From contig JAHEKJ010000231.1 of NCBI GenBank assembly GCA_024638385.1, forward strand, positions 1 to 64,000: a stretch of DNA of 64,000 nucleotides, given 5' to 3'. Position numbers and translations under genes: made by a program. This DNA comes from Gammaproteobacteria bacterium. Lineage in GTDB: Bacteria; Pseudomonadota; Gammaproteobacteria; GCA-001735895. Positions 7,532 to 17,392 of this stretch are shown piece by piece. Under the pieces are notes generated by a model. The model did no database searches. It saw only the letters and a list, made by a program, of their open reading frames with translations, and was not told where the DNA came from. The stretch's first letter is position 1. Each line of letters begins with the position of its first letter.

Positions 7532-9793
7532 ATGTTCGAAACCCTGTTCAAATATCCCGCCCACGAGTTCGCCGCCGGCAAACTCGTGCTCGCGCTGCCG
7601 GCCTGGCAGTTCGCGCTGCTGCCGCTCGTGCTCGCGCTGATCGCGTTCCTCGCGCTCGGCTACGTCGGCCAGCGCGGCGGCAGCCGCCTGCCCGACCGGA
7701 TCGCGATCGCGACGCTGCGCGGCCTGGCGCTCGCGCTCGCGCTGTTGAGCCTGTCACAACCGGCGCTCGAAGTGCGCTCGCCGCTGGCGCAACCTGGCGT
7801 CGTCGGCGTGCTGGTCGACGATTCGCTGAGCATGCGCATCGACGATCGCGGCGACGGCACGCGCGCCGATTTCGTGCGCGCCCAGCTCGACCCCGCCAAC
7901 GGCGAGTTGCTGCGCAACCTCGCGCGCCGCTTCAGCCCGCGGCTGTTCGCCTTCGGCGCCGACACGCGCGAGCTCGACGACGGCTCGCAGCTCGGCTTCG
8001 ACGCCGCCGCGAGCAACCTGCCGGGCGCGCTCGGCGACGCGCTCGCGCGGCTCGCCGGGGAACCGCTGGCGGGCCTGATCGTCATCAGCGACGGCGCGGT
8101 CGATGCGCCGGCGCGACTCGACGAAGCGCTGCTCGAACTGCGCGCGGCCGGCGTGCCGGTGCACACGATCGGCGTCGGCGAGCCGGAGTTCACGCGCGAC
8201 ATCGAGGTCAGCCGCGTCGATCTGCCGCCCCGCGTGCTCGCCGGCAGCCGGATCGTCGCCGAGGTTACGCTCGACCAGCGCGGCTACGACGGACTGCCGC
8301 TCGAGCTCGTCGTCGAGGACGACAGCCGAATCCTGCACAAGCAACCGCTCGTATTGCGCGCCGGCAGCCAGCGGCTGCGCGTGCCGCTCGACACCGACGA
8401 GGCCGGCGCGCGGCGCCTGCGTTTCTCGGTCGCCGTACAGCCCGGCGAGCTGCTCGCCGCCAACAACGCGCGGCAAGCCGTGGTCGGAATCGATTCGCGG
8501 CAGATGCGAATTCTCTATTTCGAAGGCGAACCGCGCTTCGAGATGAAATTCGTGCGCCGCGCGGTCGCCGGCGACGAGCAGCTGCGGCTGCGCGGCCTGA
8601 TCCGTACCGCCGACGCCAAGTACTATCGCGTCGGCATCGAGTCCGAACGCGAGCTGCGGGAAGGATTCCCGTCCACCCGCGACGAGCTCTTCGCCTACGA
8701 CGCGCTGATTCTCGGCAGCGTCGACAGCTCGCTGCTGTCGCGTGAACAGCAGGCGCTGATCGTCGATTTCGTCAGCGAGCGCGGCGGCGGACTGTTGCTG
8801 CTCGGCGGCCGCCGGGCTCTCGCCGAGGGCGGTTACCGTGACTCGATGCTGCACGAAGTCATGCCCGTCGTATTGCCCGAGCTGCCGAGCCCCGAGTTCG
8901 CGCGCCGCGTCAAGGTCGAGCCGACGGCCGCCGGCTGGGCGCACCCGGCGCTGATGCTCGACGCCGACGTCGCCGCGTCGATCGAACGCTGGCGCAGCCT
9001 GCCGGCGCTGACCCTGGTCAACCCGATCGAGGAGATAAAGCCGGGAGCGACCTTGCTGCTCGAGGGCCGCGCCGGCCCGCGCGACGCGCCTTACGTGGTG
9101 CTCGCCGGTCAGCGTTACGGCCGCGGCAAGGTCGCGACTTTCGCGGTGCAAAACAGCTGGCTGTGGCAAATGCATCACACGATCGACGTCGACGACCGCA
9201 GCCACGAGCGCCTCTGGCGGCAACTGTTGCGCTGGCTGGTCGACACCGTGCCGCAACGACTCGAGCTGAGCCTGTCGTCGCAAACGCTGCCCGCCGGCGG
9301 CCGCCTGCAGCTGCGCGCCGAGCTGCTCGACGACGGCGGCGAGACCGGCGCGGCGGCGCCGACCGCCCGCGTCATCGCACCCGACGGCCGCGAACGCGTG
9401 CTGCCGCTCGCGCCGCACCCGCTCGCGCCGCGGGTCTACACGGCGGAACTGGGCGTCGACGAGCCCGGCGATTACGTCGTGCGCGCCGAAATCGAATCCG
9501 AGGCGGCATTCATCGACAGCCGCGAGGCGCGCTTGCACGTGTCGCGGGCGGGCAACGAGTTTCACCGCGCGCAAATGAACCCGGCGCTGTTGCAACGGAT
9601 CGCGGCGGCGACCGGCGGCGAATTTCACCGCGCCGCGGACGCCGGCCGGGTCGTCGCGGCGCTCGGCGCCAGCGAGCGAGGTTCGCACGCGCTCGTGCGT
9701 CTCGAACTGTGGGACATGCCGATTCTGTTCGCGCTGCTGATCGCGTTGCTCGGCGCCGAGTGGGTCTACCGGCGGCTGCGGGGTCTGGCCTGA
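7532..9793 (+). CDS. Membrane protein with VWA-like and glutamine-amidotransferase-like domains
   Basis: Protein of 753 residues. Two N-terminal transmembrane segments (residues ~20-45 and ~60-80) precede a von Willebrand A-like domain with a DxSxS metal site in VLVDDSLSM, and a central class-I-amidotransferase-like region (RILYFEGEPRFEMKFVRRAV; LSREQQALIVDFVSERGGGLLLLGG) follows, lacking an obvious catalytic Cys. A final hydrophobic segment (WDMPILFALLIALLGAEWVYRRLRG) anchors the C-terminus. This layout is seen in proteins next to MoxR/DUF58 genes. Its stop TGA shares one base with the ATG of the next gene, so translation is probably coupled. Confidence 0.8.
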   Translation: MFETLFKYPAHEFAAGKLVLALPAWQFALLPLVLALIAFLALGYVGQRGGSRLPDRIAIATLRGLALALALLSLSQPALEVRSPLAQPGVVGVLVDDSLSMRIDDRGDGTRADFVRAQLDPANGELLRNLARRFSPRLFAFGADTRELDDGSQLGFDAAASNLPGALGDALARLAGEPLAGLIVISDGAVDAPARLDEALLELRAAGVPVHTIGVGEPEFTRDIEVSRVDLPPRVLAGSRIVAEVTLDQRGYDGLPLELVVEDDSRILHKQPLVLRAGSQRLRVPLDTDEAGARRLRFSVAVQPGELLAANNARQAVVGIDSRQMRILYFEGEPRFEMKFVRRAVAGDEQLRLRGLIRTADAKYYRVGIESERELREGFPSTRDELFAYDALILGSVDSSLLSREQQALIVDFVSERGGGLLLLGGRRALAEGGYRDSMLHEVMPVVLPELPSPEFARRVKVEPTAAGWAHPALMLDADVAASIERWRSLPALTLVNPIEEIKPGATLLLEGRAGPRDAPYVVLAGQRYGRGKVATFAVQNSWLWQMHHTIDVDDRSHERLWRQLLRWLVDTVPQRLELSLSSQTLPAGGRLQLRAELLDDGGETGAAAPTARVIAPDGRERVLPLAPHPLAPRVYTAELGVDEPGDYVVRAEIESEAAFIDSREARLHVSRAGNEFHRAQMNPALLQRIAAATGGEFHRAADAGRVVAALGASERGSHALVRLELWDMPILFALLIALLGAEWVYRRLRGLA

Positions 9794-10752
9794 TGCGCGC
9801 GCCGCTCGCCGCCTTGCTGTGGCTCGTCGCGCTGCCGGTGCTCGCGATCGAGCATCATTTGTTGATCGCCAGCGGCATCGGCGGCGACGACACCTATCGC
9901 GAGCAATTCACGCGCCACGCGCTGCAGCTGCGCGATGCCGCGCTGGCCGCGGGCATCGCCCGCGAGCGCATCGCCTGGCTCGACGCGACTCCGCATGCCG
10001 AGGCCGACGGCCGCGCCGACAAGTCCTCGCTGTTCGCCACGATCGCCTCGATCGGCGCCCGCGCCGGCGCCGACGACCGCGTCTTCATCGTGCTGATCGG
10101 TCACGGCAACGCGCGCGGCGACGGCGCCGTGTTCAACCTGCCGGGACCGGACATCGACGCCGCCGAGTTCGACGCGGCGCTCGCGGCGCTGCCGACGCAG
10201 ACGCTGACGCTGGTCAACACCGCGTCGGCCAGTGGACCCTTCGTCGCCGCGCTGGCCGGCCCGAACCGAATCGTCATCAGCGCCACCGCCAGCGCGCGCG
10301 AGTTTCACGCGCCGCGCTTCGGCGGGCACTTCGTCGCCGCCTTCACCGACGCGATCGCCGACCGCGACAAGGACGAGCGGGTCTCGATGCTCGAGGCTTT
10401 CGACTACGCGCGCCGCGAAGTGCGCCGCGAGTTCGAGACCGACAAGCGGATCCTGACCGAGCACGCGCTGCTCGACGACAATGGCGACGGCGATGGCAGC
10501 GGCGCGCCCGGAGAGACCGCCGCCGACGGCGCGCTGGCCGACCGCGTCCACCTGCAGCCGCCGGCGCGCGTCGCCGGGCTGCCGCCGCGGCTGGCAGCCA
10601 AGCTCGCGCGCAAGGCCGAGCTCGAGACCGACATCGGCGCGCTCAAGCGGCGGCGCGACGCGTTGTCCGTCGAGAACTACTACGCCGAACTCGAGCGCCT
10701 GTTGATCGAACTCGCGCTGCTGTCCCGCGATATCCGCGCCGGGGTAGACTGA
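9793..10752 (+). CDS. Secreted caspase/legumain-fold (clan CD) protein with Ser in place of the catalytic Cys
   Basis: Protein of 319 residues with a signal peptide (LAALLWLVALPVLA). The catalytic His-Gly of clan CD peptidases is present as VLIGHGNARGD (His104-Gly105) and the second catalytic strand as TLTLVNTASASGPF, in which Ser145 occupies the place where legumain-like enzymes carry Cys (EACESG). Residues RFGGHFVAAFTDAIADRDKDERVSMLEAFDYARREV and the EHALLDDNGDGDG stretch follow, with acidic loops that could bind calcium. A C-terminal helix ends the protein. The Cys-to-Ser change suggests a pseudo-peptidase or an unusual Ser hydrolase. Start and stop both overlap neighbours by one base (TGATG), so it is an integral operon member. 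Confidence 0.7.
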   Translation: MRAPLAALLWLVALPVLAIEHHLLIASGIGGDDTYREQFTRHALQLRDAALAAGIARERIAWLDATPHAEADGRADKSSLFATIASIGARAGADDRVFIVLIGHGNARGDGAVFNLPGPDIDAAEFDAALAALPTQTLTLVNTASASGPFVAALAGPNRIVISATASAREFHAPRFGGHFVAAFTDAIADRDKDERVSMLEAFDYARREVRREFETDKRILTEHALLDDNGDGDGSGAPGETAADGALADRVHLQPPARVAGLPPRLAAKLARKAELETDIGALKRRRDALSVENYYAELERLLIELALLSRDIRAGVD

Positions 10753-13247
10753 TGCGCTGCCTGCCGATTCTGTTATTAGTGTTCGTCAGCCTGGCGCGCG
10801 CCGCGCCGCTCGACGAGATCGATGCGCTGCGCCTCGCCGGCGACTACGCCGGCGCGATCGAGCGCGCGCGCAGCGAGCTCGCGACCGGCGGTGAGTCCGG
10901 CCCGCTGCTGAACCGGCTCGGCGAGCTGCTGCTGGAGACCGGCGAACTCGACGCGGCCGCCGCGCACTTCGACGCCGCGATCGCGCGCGACGACGGCGAC
11001 GATCTGCTGGCGCGCTTCAACCGCGCCCGCGTACACGCCGCGCGCGGCCAGCTCGAGTCCGCCCGCGCACACTGGCAAACGATTCGCGCGGCCTACCAGA
11101 GCCGGCCGCGGCTGTCGGCGCGCGACCTCTACGCGATCGCCGGCGCGACCCGCGGTCTCGGTCGCTCGGACCCGCAACTGTTTCAGCAGGCGGTCCGCCT
11201 CTACCAGCAGTCGAGCCGCCAGGACCCGGCGTTTCTCGACGCCGGCATCGCGCTCGGCGAACTGCTGCTCGAGAAATATAACAACCACGAGGCGCAACAG
11301 CAGTTCGCCGAGGTATTGCGCATCGACGACCGCCAGCCGCGGGCGCTGCTCGGGCTGGCCCGCAGCCAGCATTTCGATTATTCCACCGACGCCGTCGTGA
11401 CCGCGCTGCGGGCGCTCGAAATCAACCCCGACCTGGTGTCCGCGCGGGTCTTCATGGCGCGGCTGTTCATCGAGCTCGAGCAATACGATGACGCCCGCGA
11501 CGAGGCCAGGCGCGCGCTCGCGGTCAACCCGCGCTCACTCGAGGCGCTGGCGATGCTCGCGGTCGTCCATCACCTCGAGCGCGCCGACGACGAATTCGCG
11601 CGAATCGAGGCCCGGGTCCTCGCGCAAAACCCGCGCGACGCCGATTTTTACAACGACCTCGCCGAACTCGCGGCGCAAAACCGGCTGTACCGCGATGCCG
11701 CCGATTTCGCCGCGCGCGCGGTCGCGCTCGACGCCGAATCCTGGCGCGGCTACGGTCTGCTCGGCATGAACCAGCTCAGGCTCGGCGCGATCGACGCCGG
11801 CCGCGCCAACCTCGAACGCTCGTTCGCCGGCGACCCCTACAACGTCTGGATCAAGAATACTCTGCAGCTGGTCGACGGCTTCGACCAGTACGAACTGATC
11901 CGGAGCGGGCGCTTCGAGATCGTGCTGCATCGCGACGAGAAGGCGCTGCTCGGCGAATACATCGAAACCCTCGCCGGCGAGGCTTACCGCGAGTTCAGCG
12001 CGCGCTACCGGCACGAACCCGAGTCGACCGTGCGCATCGAGCTGTATCCCGACCACGCCGATTTTTCGGTGCGCACCGTCGGCCTCGCCGGCGTCGGCCT
12101 GCTCGGCGTCTGCTTCGGCCCGGTGGTGGCGATGGATTCGCCGGCGGCGCGCCCGCAGAGCGCGTTCAACTGGGGTTCGACGCTGTGGCACGAGCTGGCC
12201 CACGTCTACCACCTGTCGATGACCGACAATCGCGTGCCGCGCTGGTTCTCCGAGGGCCTCGCGGTATACGAGGAACATCGCGCGCGGCCGGGCTGGGGCG
12301 CCGACGTCGATCCCGGTTTTCTGCGCGCCTTTCTCGACGACAAGCTGCTGCCGGTCAGCAAGCTGAATAACGGTTTCGTGCGGCCGAGCTACCCGGAACA
12401 GGTGCAGTATTCCTATTTCCAGGCGTCGCTGGTGTTCCATTTCATCGAGTCGCGCTGGGGCTTCGACAGGATCCGCGAAACGCTCGCGGCCTACCGCGAC
12501 AGCGCCGATCCCGACGGCGTGCTCTACACGACCCTCGACATCGGCGCCGACGATTTCGATCGCGCCTTCGAACAATTTTTCGAGGCCCGCTATGCCGGGG
12601 CGCTCGCGGCGCTCGAGGGCGACCTCGACAGCGACAGCTCGGGCGCCGAGAGCAGCGAAATTCCGGACAAGTATTTCTCGCAGCTCGACTACGGCGTCGG
12701 GCTCTACGAGCAGGGCAATCTCGAGCTCGCCGAACTGTTCCTGAAACGCGCGCAGGCGCTGTTCCCCGAGTATGCGGGCGAGAATTCGAGCTACTGGATC
12801 CTGGCCGCGCTTTACCACCAACAGGGCCGCCTCGACGACGCCGAGCGCGAGCTCGCGGCGATGACCGCGATCAACGCCGAGCACTACGCCGCGCATATGC
12901 GCCTGGCCGAACTGCGCGCCGAGCGCGGCGATGCCGCCGGCGCGGCGGCGGCGCTCGAGGCCGCGCTCTACATTTATCCCTACGACCCGCCGCTGCACGA
13001 TATGCTCGCCGCGCAGTACGCCAGCCTCGGCGACTGGGACAGGTCCGCGCGCGAACGGCGCGCGCTGCTAGCGCTCGGGCCGGTCGATCGCGCCGAGGCC
13101 CACTATCAGCTGGCCTACGCCTACGAGCGCGTCGGCGATCGATCTTCGGCGCGCGAGCAGATACTATATGCGCTCGAGATCGCACCCGGTTTCACGCGCG
13201 CGCAAACGCTGTTGCTGGCGCTCCACGGATTCGCCGAACAGCCATGA
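10752..13247 (+). CDS. Secreted TPR-repeat protein with a gluzincin-type zinc peptidase domain
   Basis: Protein of 831 residues: signal peptide (PILLLVFVSLARA), about 350 residues of TPR-like helical repeats, a central peptidase-MA-like domain, then further TPR repeats. The zinc site is complete: HELAH at 480-484 and the distal ligand Glu501 in WFSEGLAVYEE, the gluzincin arrangement of M1/M48-like peptidases. The domain is preceded by a region (FEIVLHRDEKALLGEYIETLAGEAY) common to bacterial TPR-peptidase proteins. It is probably a periplasmic protease or scaffold working with the VWA proteins of the operon. It starts within the TGATG overlap after the caspase-fold gene and ends 67 bases before moxR. 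Confidence 0.8.
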   Translation: MRCLPILLLVFVSLARAAPLDEIDALRLAGDYAGAIERARSELATGGESGPLLNRLGELLLETGELDAAAAHFDAAIARDDGDDLLARFNRARVHAARGQLESARAHWQTIRAAYQSRPRLSARDLYAIAGATRGLGRSDPQLFQQAVRLYQQSSRQDPAFLDAGIALGELLLEKYNNHEAQQQFAEVLRIDDRQPRALLGLARSQHFDYSTDAVVTALRALEINPDLVSARVFMARLFIELEQYDDARDEARRALAVNPRSLEALAMLAVVHHLERADDEFARIEARVLAQNPRDADFYNDLAELAAQNRLYRDAADFAARAVALDAESWRGYGLLGMNQLRLGAIDAGRANLERSFAGDPYNVWIKNTLQLVDGFDQYELIRSGRFEIVLHRDEKALLGEYIETLAGEAYREFSARYRHEPESTVRIELYPDHADFSVRTVGLAGVGLLGVCFGPVVAMDSPAARPQSAFNWGSTLWHELAHVYHLSMTDNRVPRWFSEGLAVYEEHRARPGWGADVDPGFLRAFLDDKLLPVSKLNNGFVRPSYPEQVQYSYFQASLVFHFIESRWGFDRIRETLAAYRDSADPDGVLYTTLDIGADDFDRAFEQFFEARYAGALAALEGDLDSDSSGAESSEIPDKYFSQLDYGVGLYEQGNLELAELFLKRAQALFPEYAGENSSYWILAALYHQQGRLDDAERELAAMTAINAEHYAAHMRLAELRAERGDAAGAAAALEAALYIYPYDPPLHDMLAAQYASLGDWDRSARERRALLALGPVDRAEAHYQLAYAYERVGDRSSAREQILYALEIAPGFTRAQTLLLALHGFAEQP

Positions 13248-13314
13248 GCGCGCACGAGTCACTCTTTCAGGCGGCTGTCGCCGCCACCCGAATCCACCCA
13301 TACGAGGTCCCGCG

Positions 13315-14352
13315 GTGAACGACAATCCCGAACCATCCCCCGCTGCCGATGCCGGCGACGACGTCGCGCTGGCGCAAGAACTGCGCGAACGCTACGACGC
13401 GACGCGGCGCGAACTGGCCAAGCTGATCGTCGGCCAGGACGGCGTCGTCGAACAGGTCCTGCTGACGATTCTCGCCGGCGGCAACAGCCTGATCGTCGGC
13501 GTGCCGGGCCTCGCCAAGACGCTGCTGATTCATTCGATCGCGCAGGTTCTCGATCTCGACTTTTCGCGCATCCAGTTCACCCCCGACCTGATGCCGTCGG
13601 ATATCACCGGCACCGACCTGGTGCAGGAAAACGCGGAGACCGGCCGCCGCGAGCTGGTCTTTCTGCCGGGCCCGATCTTCGCCAATATCGTGCTCGCCGA
13701 CGAGATCAACCGCACGCCGCCGAAGACCCAGTCGGCGCTGCTCGAGGCGATGCAGGAGCACCGCGTCACGGTGCAGGGCAAGACCTACGAGCTCGACGAG
13801 CCGTTCTTCGTGTTCGCGACGCAAAACCCGATCGAGCTCGAGGGCACCTACCCGCTGCCCGAGGCGCAGCTCGACCGCTTCATGTTCGAGATCGTCATCG
13901 ATTACCTGCCCGAGGACGAGGAACTCGAGGTCGTGCGCCAGACCACGTCGCTGCGCGAGATCCGCTTCGACTACGCGATGAGCGGCGCGCAGATCCGCGA
14001 GTTTCAGCGCCTCGTACGGCGCGTGCCGGTGGCCGACGCGGTCTCGCAGTACGCGCTATCGCTGGTGCGCGCGAGCCGCCCGGGCCAGGACGGCGCGCCC
14101 GAATTCGTGCGCGACTGGGTCGCCTACGGCGCGAGCACGCGGGCAGCGCAATACCTGGTGCTCGGCGGCAAGGCGCGCGCGCTGATCAACGGCCGCTACC
14201 ACGTAGAGTTCGACGACATCCGCGCGCTCGCGCGGCCGGTGCTGCGCCATCGCGTGCTGCGCAACTTCCACGCCGAGTCGGAGAAGGTCGGCACCGACGA
14301 CATTATCGACCGGTTGCTCGCGGCGGTGCCGCCGCCGGCATCGGGAATGTAG
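13315..14352 (+). CDS. MoxR family AAA+ ATPase
   Basis: Cytosolic ATPase of 345 residues. Walker A is GVPGLAKTLL and Walker B VLADEINRTPPK, with sensor-1 FATQNPIELEGTYPLPEAQLDRF, all diagnostic for MoxR proteins; the C-terminal lid (LVRASRPG…YGASTRAAQYLVLGGKARAL) is complete. I choose the GTG at 13315, with GAGG eight bases upstream, over the ATG of the longer ORF at 13168, which lies inside the previous gene. MoxR ATPases act with VWA-domain partners as chaperones that insert metals or mature complexes; the DUF58 and BatA-type genes immediately downstream are the expected partners. Confidence 0.95.
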   Translation: MNDNPEPSPAADAGDDVALAQELRERYDATRRELAKLIVGQDGVVEQVLLTILAGGNSLIVGVPGLAKTLLIHSIAQVLDLDFSRIQFTPDLMPSDITGTDLVQENAETGRRELVFLPGPIFANIVLADEINRTPPKTQSALLEAMQEHRVTVQGKTYELDEPFFVFATQNPIELEGTYPLPEAQLDRFMFEIVIDYLPEDEELEVVRQTTSLREIRFDYAMSGAQIREFQRLVRRVPVADAVSQYALSLVRASRPGQDGAPEFVRDWVAYGASTRAAQYLVLGGKARALINGRYHVEFDDIRALARPVLRHRVLRNFHAESEKVGTDDIIDRLLAAVPPPASGM

Positions 14353-14361
14353 GCGCGCGCG

Positions 14362-15285
14362 ATGCTCGGATGGCGCGACAGCGGCGGCCAGCTACCGGGG
14401 CAACGCTTCATCGATCCCGCGGTGTTGACGCGCGTCGATAACCTCGAACTGGTCGCGCGCGGGGTCGTCGACGGTTTCATCAGCGGTCTGCACCGCTCGC
14501 CGCTGCTCGGCATGTCGGTCGATTTCGCCGAGCATCGCGCCTACATGCCCGGCGACGACGTGCGCCGCATCGACTGGCGCCTGTTCGCGCGCACCGACCG
14601 GCTCTACGTCAAGGAATACGAGGCCGACAGCAATGCCAACCTGCACCTCGTGCTCGATATCTCGAAGTCGATGGATTACGGCAGCGGCGCGCTGACCAAG
14701 CTCGACTACGCGCGCTTCCTCGCCGCCAGCCTCGCCTATCTCGCGACGCGCCAGCGCGACCGCATCGGCCTGATCACGTTCAACGACGCCATCGTCGATA
14801 CGATCCCGACGTCGATCCGGCACTTCCGGCGAGTGCTGCACGCGCTCGAGAATCTCGAGGCGCACGGCGGCAGCGATTACGCCGGGCCGCTCGAACGCAT
14901 CGCCGAGAATCTGCGCCGGCGCAGCCTGGTCGTGCTGCTGTCCGATCTCTACGATACGCCCGAGCGGCTGCTGTCGGCGATCAACCAGTTGCGTTGCCGG
15001 GGCAATGACCTGATCGTTTTTCACCTGCTCGATCCGCTCGAGCTGACGCTCGAGCTCGGCGATGCGCGCAGCGTCGAAGACCTCGAGTCGGGCCGGCGTC
15101 TGCCGATCGCCGGCGGCGAATTCCAGCGCGACTACCGCCGACTGGTCGCGGAACACCGCGCCACGCTCGAACGCCAGCTCGGCGGCAACCAGATCGATTA
15201 CATCTTCGCCGATATCTCGGCGCCGCTCGATCACGCGCTGTTCGAATACCTGTCCGATCGGCAGCGGCAGATCAGGACGCGCTGA
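14362..15285 (+). CDS. DUF58 domain (VWA-like) protein, MoxR partner
   Basis: Protein of 307 residues with the DUF58 hallmarks: GxHRSPLLGMSVDFAEHRAYMPGDDVRRIDWRLFARTDRLYVKEYEADSN, followed by a VWA-like fold whose DxSxS metal motif is LVLDISKSM. No membrane segments or signal peptide, so it should be cytosolic or peripheral. It starts nine bases after moxR and overlaps the next VWA gene by one base. In known systems DUF58 proteins are the direct partners of the MoxR ATPase. Confidence 0.93.
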   Translation: MLGWRDSGGQLPGQRFIDPAVLTRVDNLELVARGVVDGFISGLHRSPLLGMSVDFAEHRAYMPGDDVRRIDWRLFARTDRLYVKEYEADSNANLHLVLDISKSMDYGSGALTKLDYARFLAASLAYLATRQRDRIGLITFNDAIVDTIPTSIRHFRRVLHALENLEAHGGSDYAGPLERIAENLRRRSLVVLLSDLYDTPERLLSAINQLRCRGNDLIVFHLLDPLELTLELGDARSVEDLESGRRLPIAGGEFQRDYRRLVAEHRATLERQLGGNQIDYIFADISAPLDHALFEYLSDRQRQIRTR

Positions 15286-17369
15286 TGGGACTCGAGTGGA
15301 TCAACCCGCTGTATCTCGCCGGCATCGCGCTGCTCGCGGTGCCGGTGCTGATCCACCTCGTGCAGAAACAGGATTTCGGCGGCACCGGCTTTCCGTCGCT
15401 GATGTTCCTGCGCCGCATCGAGTTGCGCGAACGGCGCCGCGTCGAGATTCGCCACTGGCTGCTATTGCTGCTGCGCTGCCTGCTGTTGCTGTTGCTGGTG
15501 CTGGCCTTCGCGCGGCCCTTCTTCGACGACCCGGGCCGGGTCGAAGCGCCGGCGGCGAGCGGCAGCGACAGCGTGATCCTGCTCGACCGCTCGTACAGCA
15601 TGCGCCTCGGCGGGCGCTTCGAAACCGCGCGGCAACGGGCGCTCGAATTGCTCGACGCAGCCGATCCGGGCGCGCGCCTCGGCCTGATCGTCTTCGATCA
15701 CGAGACCGAGCTGTTGAGCGATCTGACCGCCGATCACGCGCAGCTGCGCGAACTGCTCGCGCGCACTACCGCCGGTCTCGGCACGACGCGATTCCGCGCC
15801 GCGCTCGAACAGGCCGCGCGGCTGCTCGAGGGCGGCAGCGCCGCGCGTCGGCGCATCGTCGTGCTGTCGGATTTCAGCGGTCGCGAGAGCGAGCCGCCGC
15901 GAATCGCCGCGGGTATCGATATCGAGCCAGTCGTCATCGGCGGCGGCGGCGACAACGCGACCGTCGCGGGTCTCGCGATCGGTCCGGCGGCAAGCGCCGC
16001 GGCCGACAAGTTCGCGCTCGAGGTCGACGTCGTCAACCACGCCGCGGCGCCGATGCGCCAGCGCCTGACGCTGGCGCTCGACGGCCGCAGGGTCGCGACG
16101 CGCGAGCTTGACCTCGAACCCGGCGAACGCCGCCGCGAGCGCTTCGACGGCCTGGGGCTCGGCGCGGGCCTGTCGCGCGGCCGCGTCAGCCTTGACGCCG
16201 ACGCGCTGGCGGTCGACAACGACGCCTATTTCGTGCTTTCGAGTCGCCGCCAGCTGCCGGTGCTGATCGTCGAGGCCGACGACGCGCGCAGCCACCAGTC
16301 GATTTATCTCGAGCGCGCACTGGCGCTCGCCGGCGATCCGCTGATCCGCACCCGGCGCGCGAGCTGGGACGAGCTCGACGCCGCCGACCTGGCCGGCGTC
16401 GCGATCGTCTTCGTCAACGATGCGGCGATTCCGGGCGGCGCGCTCGGCGACGCGCTCGGCGCCTTCGTCGAAGCCGGCGGCGGACTGCTGATCGCGCTCG
16501 GCGAACGCCAGCGGGCCGGCTGGCCGGCCGGCGTCGGCAGATACCTGCCGGGGCGCCTCGAGCCGCAGGTCGATGCCGCCACCGGCTTCGCGCACCGCCT
16601 CGGCGAATTCGAGCGCGCGCATCCGCTGGCGGCGTTTCCGGGCGCCGGCGGGCGCGATCTCGCCGGCGCGCGCATCTTCAGCTACCGCCGGCTCGTCGCC
16701 GGCGACGGCGACCGGGTCGTCGCGCGTTTTGCCGACGGCAATCCGGCGCTGCTCGAACGGCGCGTCGGCCAGGGCCGGGCACTGGTGCTCGGTACGACGC
16801 TGGATACCCACTGGAACGACCTCGCGCTGCAGCCGGCGTTCGTGCCGCTGGTGCACGAACTGGTGCGCTACCTCGCCGCCTGGGAACGCCTGCCGCATGC
16901 CTACACGGTCGGCGATGTCATCGACGCGCTGCGCTACGCGCGCGCCAGCGCCGGCGCCGACGCGGTGGTCGCCGCCGGCAGCGACGCCGCGCTGGTCGTC
17001 GAGACCCCGGATTCGCGCGAGCTGCGTCTGACGCGCGCCGCGCCGCTGCTCGAAATCGGCGCGGCCGGCTTCTACCAGATCCATCGCGCGACCCCGCCGG
17101 AGATCGACGTCGTGCTCGCGGCCAACGTCGACCCGGCCGAGGCCAGCCCGCTGCCACTTGACGTCACGCGCTACCTGGAGGACATTAGGGCAGCGGCGGA
17201 ACCCGCCGCCGCGGCGCCGGTCCTGACCGACCGGCAGGCCGCGGCCTACGAGCGGCAGCAACGGCTCTGGTTCTGGCTGCTCGCGGCGGCGCTGGCGTTG
17301 ATGCTGATCGAGTCGCTGGCCGCCAACTGGCTTTACCGGCGGGGCGCGGACAGACGCGCCGCCGCCTGA
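15285..17369 (+). CDS. BatA-type membrane protein with VWA domain
   Basis: Protein of 694 residues beginning with the BatA N-terminal signature (LYLAGIALLAVPVLIHLVQKQ) and a second membrane segment (HWLLLLLRCLLLLLLVLAFARPFF). A VWA domain with DxSxS in VILLDRSYSMRL follows, then a long periplasmic region with an amidotransferase-like part (VEAGGGLLIALGERQRAG) and a C-terminal membrane anchor (WFWLLAAALALMLIESLAANWLYRR). It resembles the 7532-9793 protein in layout, so the operon holds two related VWA anchors. It begins in the TGATG overlap with the DUF58 gene. Confidence 0.88.
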   Translation: MGLEWINPLYLAGIALLAVPVLIHLVQKQDFGGTGFPSLMFLRRIELRERRRVEIRHWLLLLLRCLLLLLLVLAFARPFFDDPGRVEAPAASGSDSVILLDRSYSMRLGGRFETARQRALELLDAADPGARLGLIVFDHETELLSDLTADHAQLRELLARTTAGLGTTRFRAALEQAARLLEGGSAARRRIVVLSDFSGRESEPPRIAAGIDIEPVVIGGGGDNATVAGLAIGPAASAAADKFALEVDVVNHAAAPMRQRLTLALDGRRVATRELDLEPGERRRERFDGLGLGAGLSRGRVSLDADALAVDNDAYFVLSSRRQLPVLIVEADDARSHQSIYLERALALAGDPLIRTRRASWDELDAADLAGVAIVFVNDAAIPGGALGDALGAFVEAGGGLLIALGERQRAGWPAGVGRYLPGRLEPQVDAATGFAHRLGEFERAHPLAAFPGAGGRDLAGARIFSYRRLVAGDGDRVVARFADGNPALLERRVGQGRALVLGTTLDTHWNDLALQPAFVPLVHELVRYLAAWERLPHAYTVGDVIDALRYARASAGADAVVAAGSDAALVVETPDSRELRLTRAAPLLEIGAAGFYQIHRATPPEIDVVLAANVDPAEASPLPLDVTRYLEDIRAAAEPAAAAPVLTDRQAAAYERQQRLWFWLLAAALALMLIESLAANWLYRRGADRRAAA

Positions 17370-17392
17370 GACCGAGACAGGGAGCGACGACG

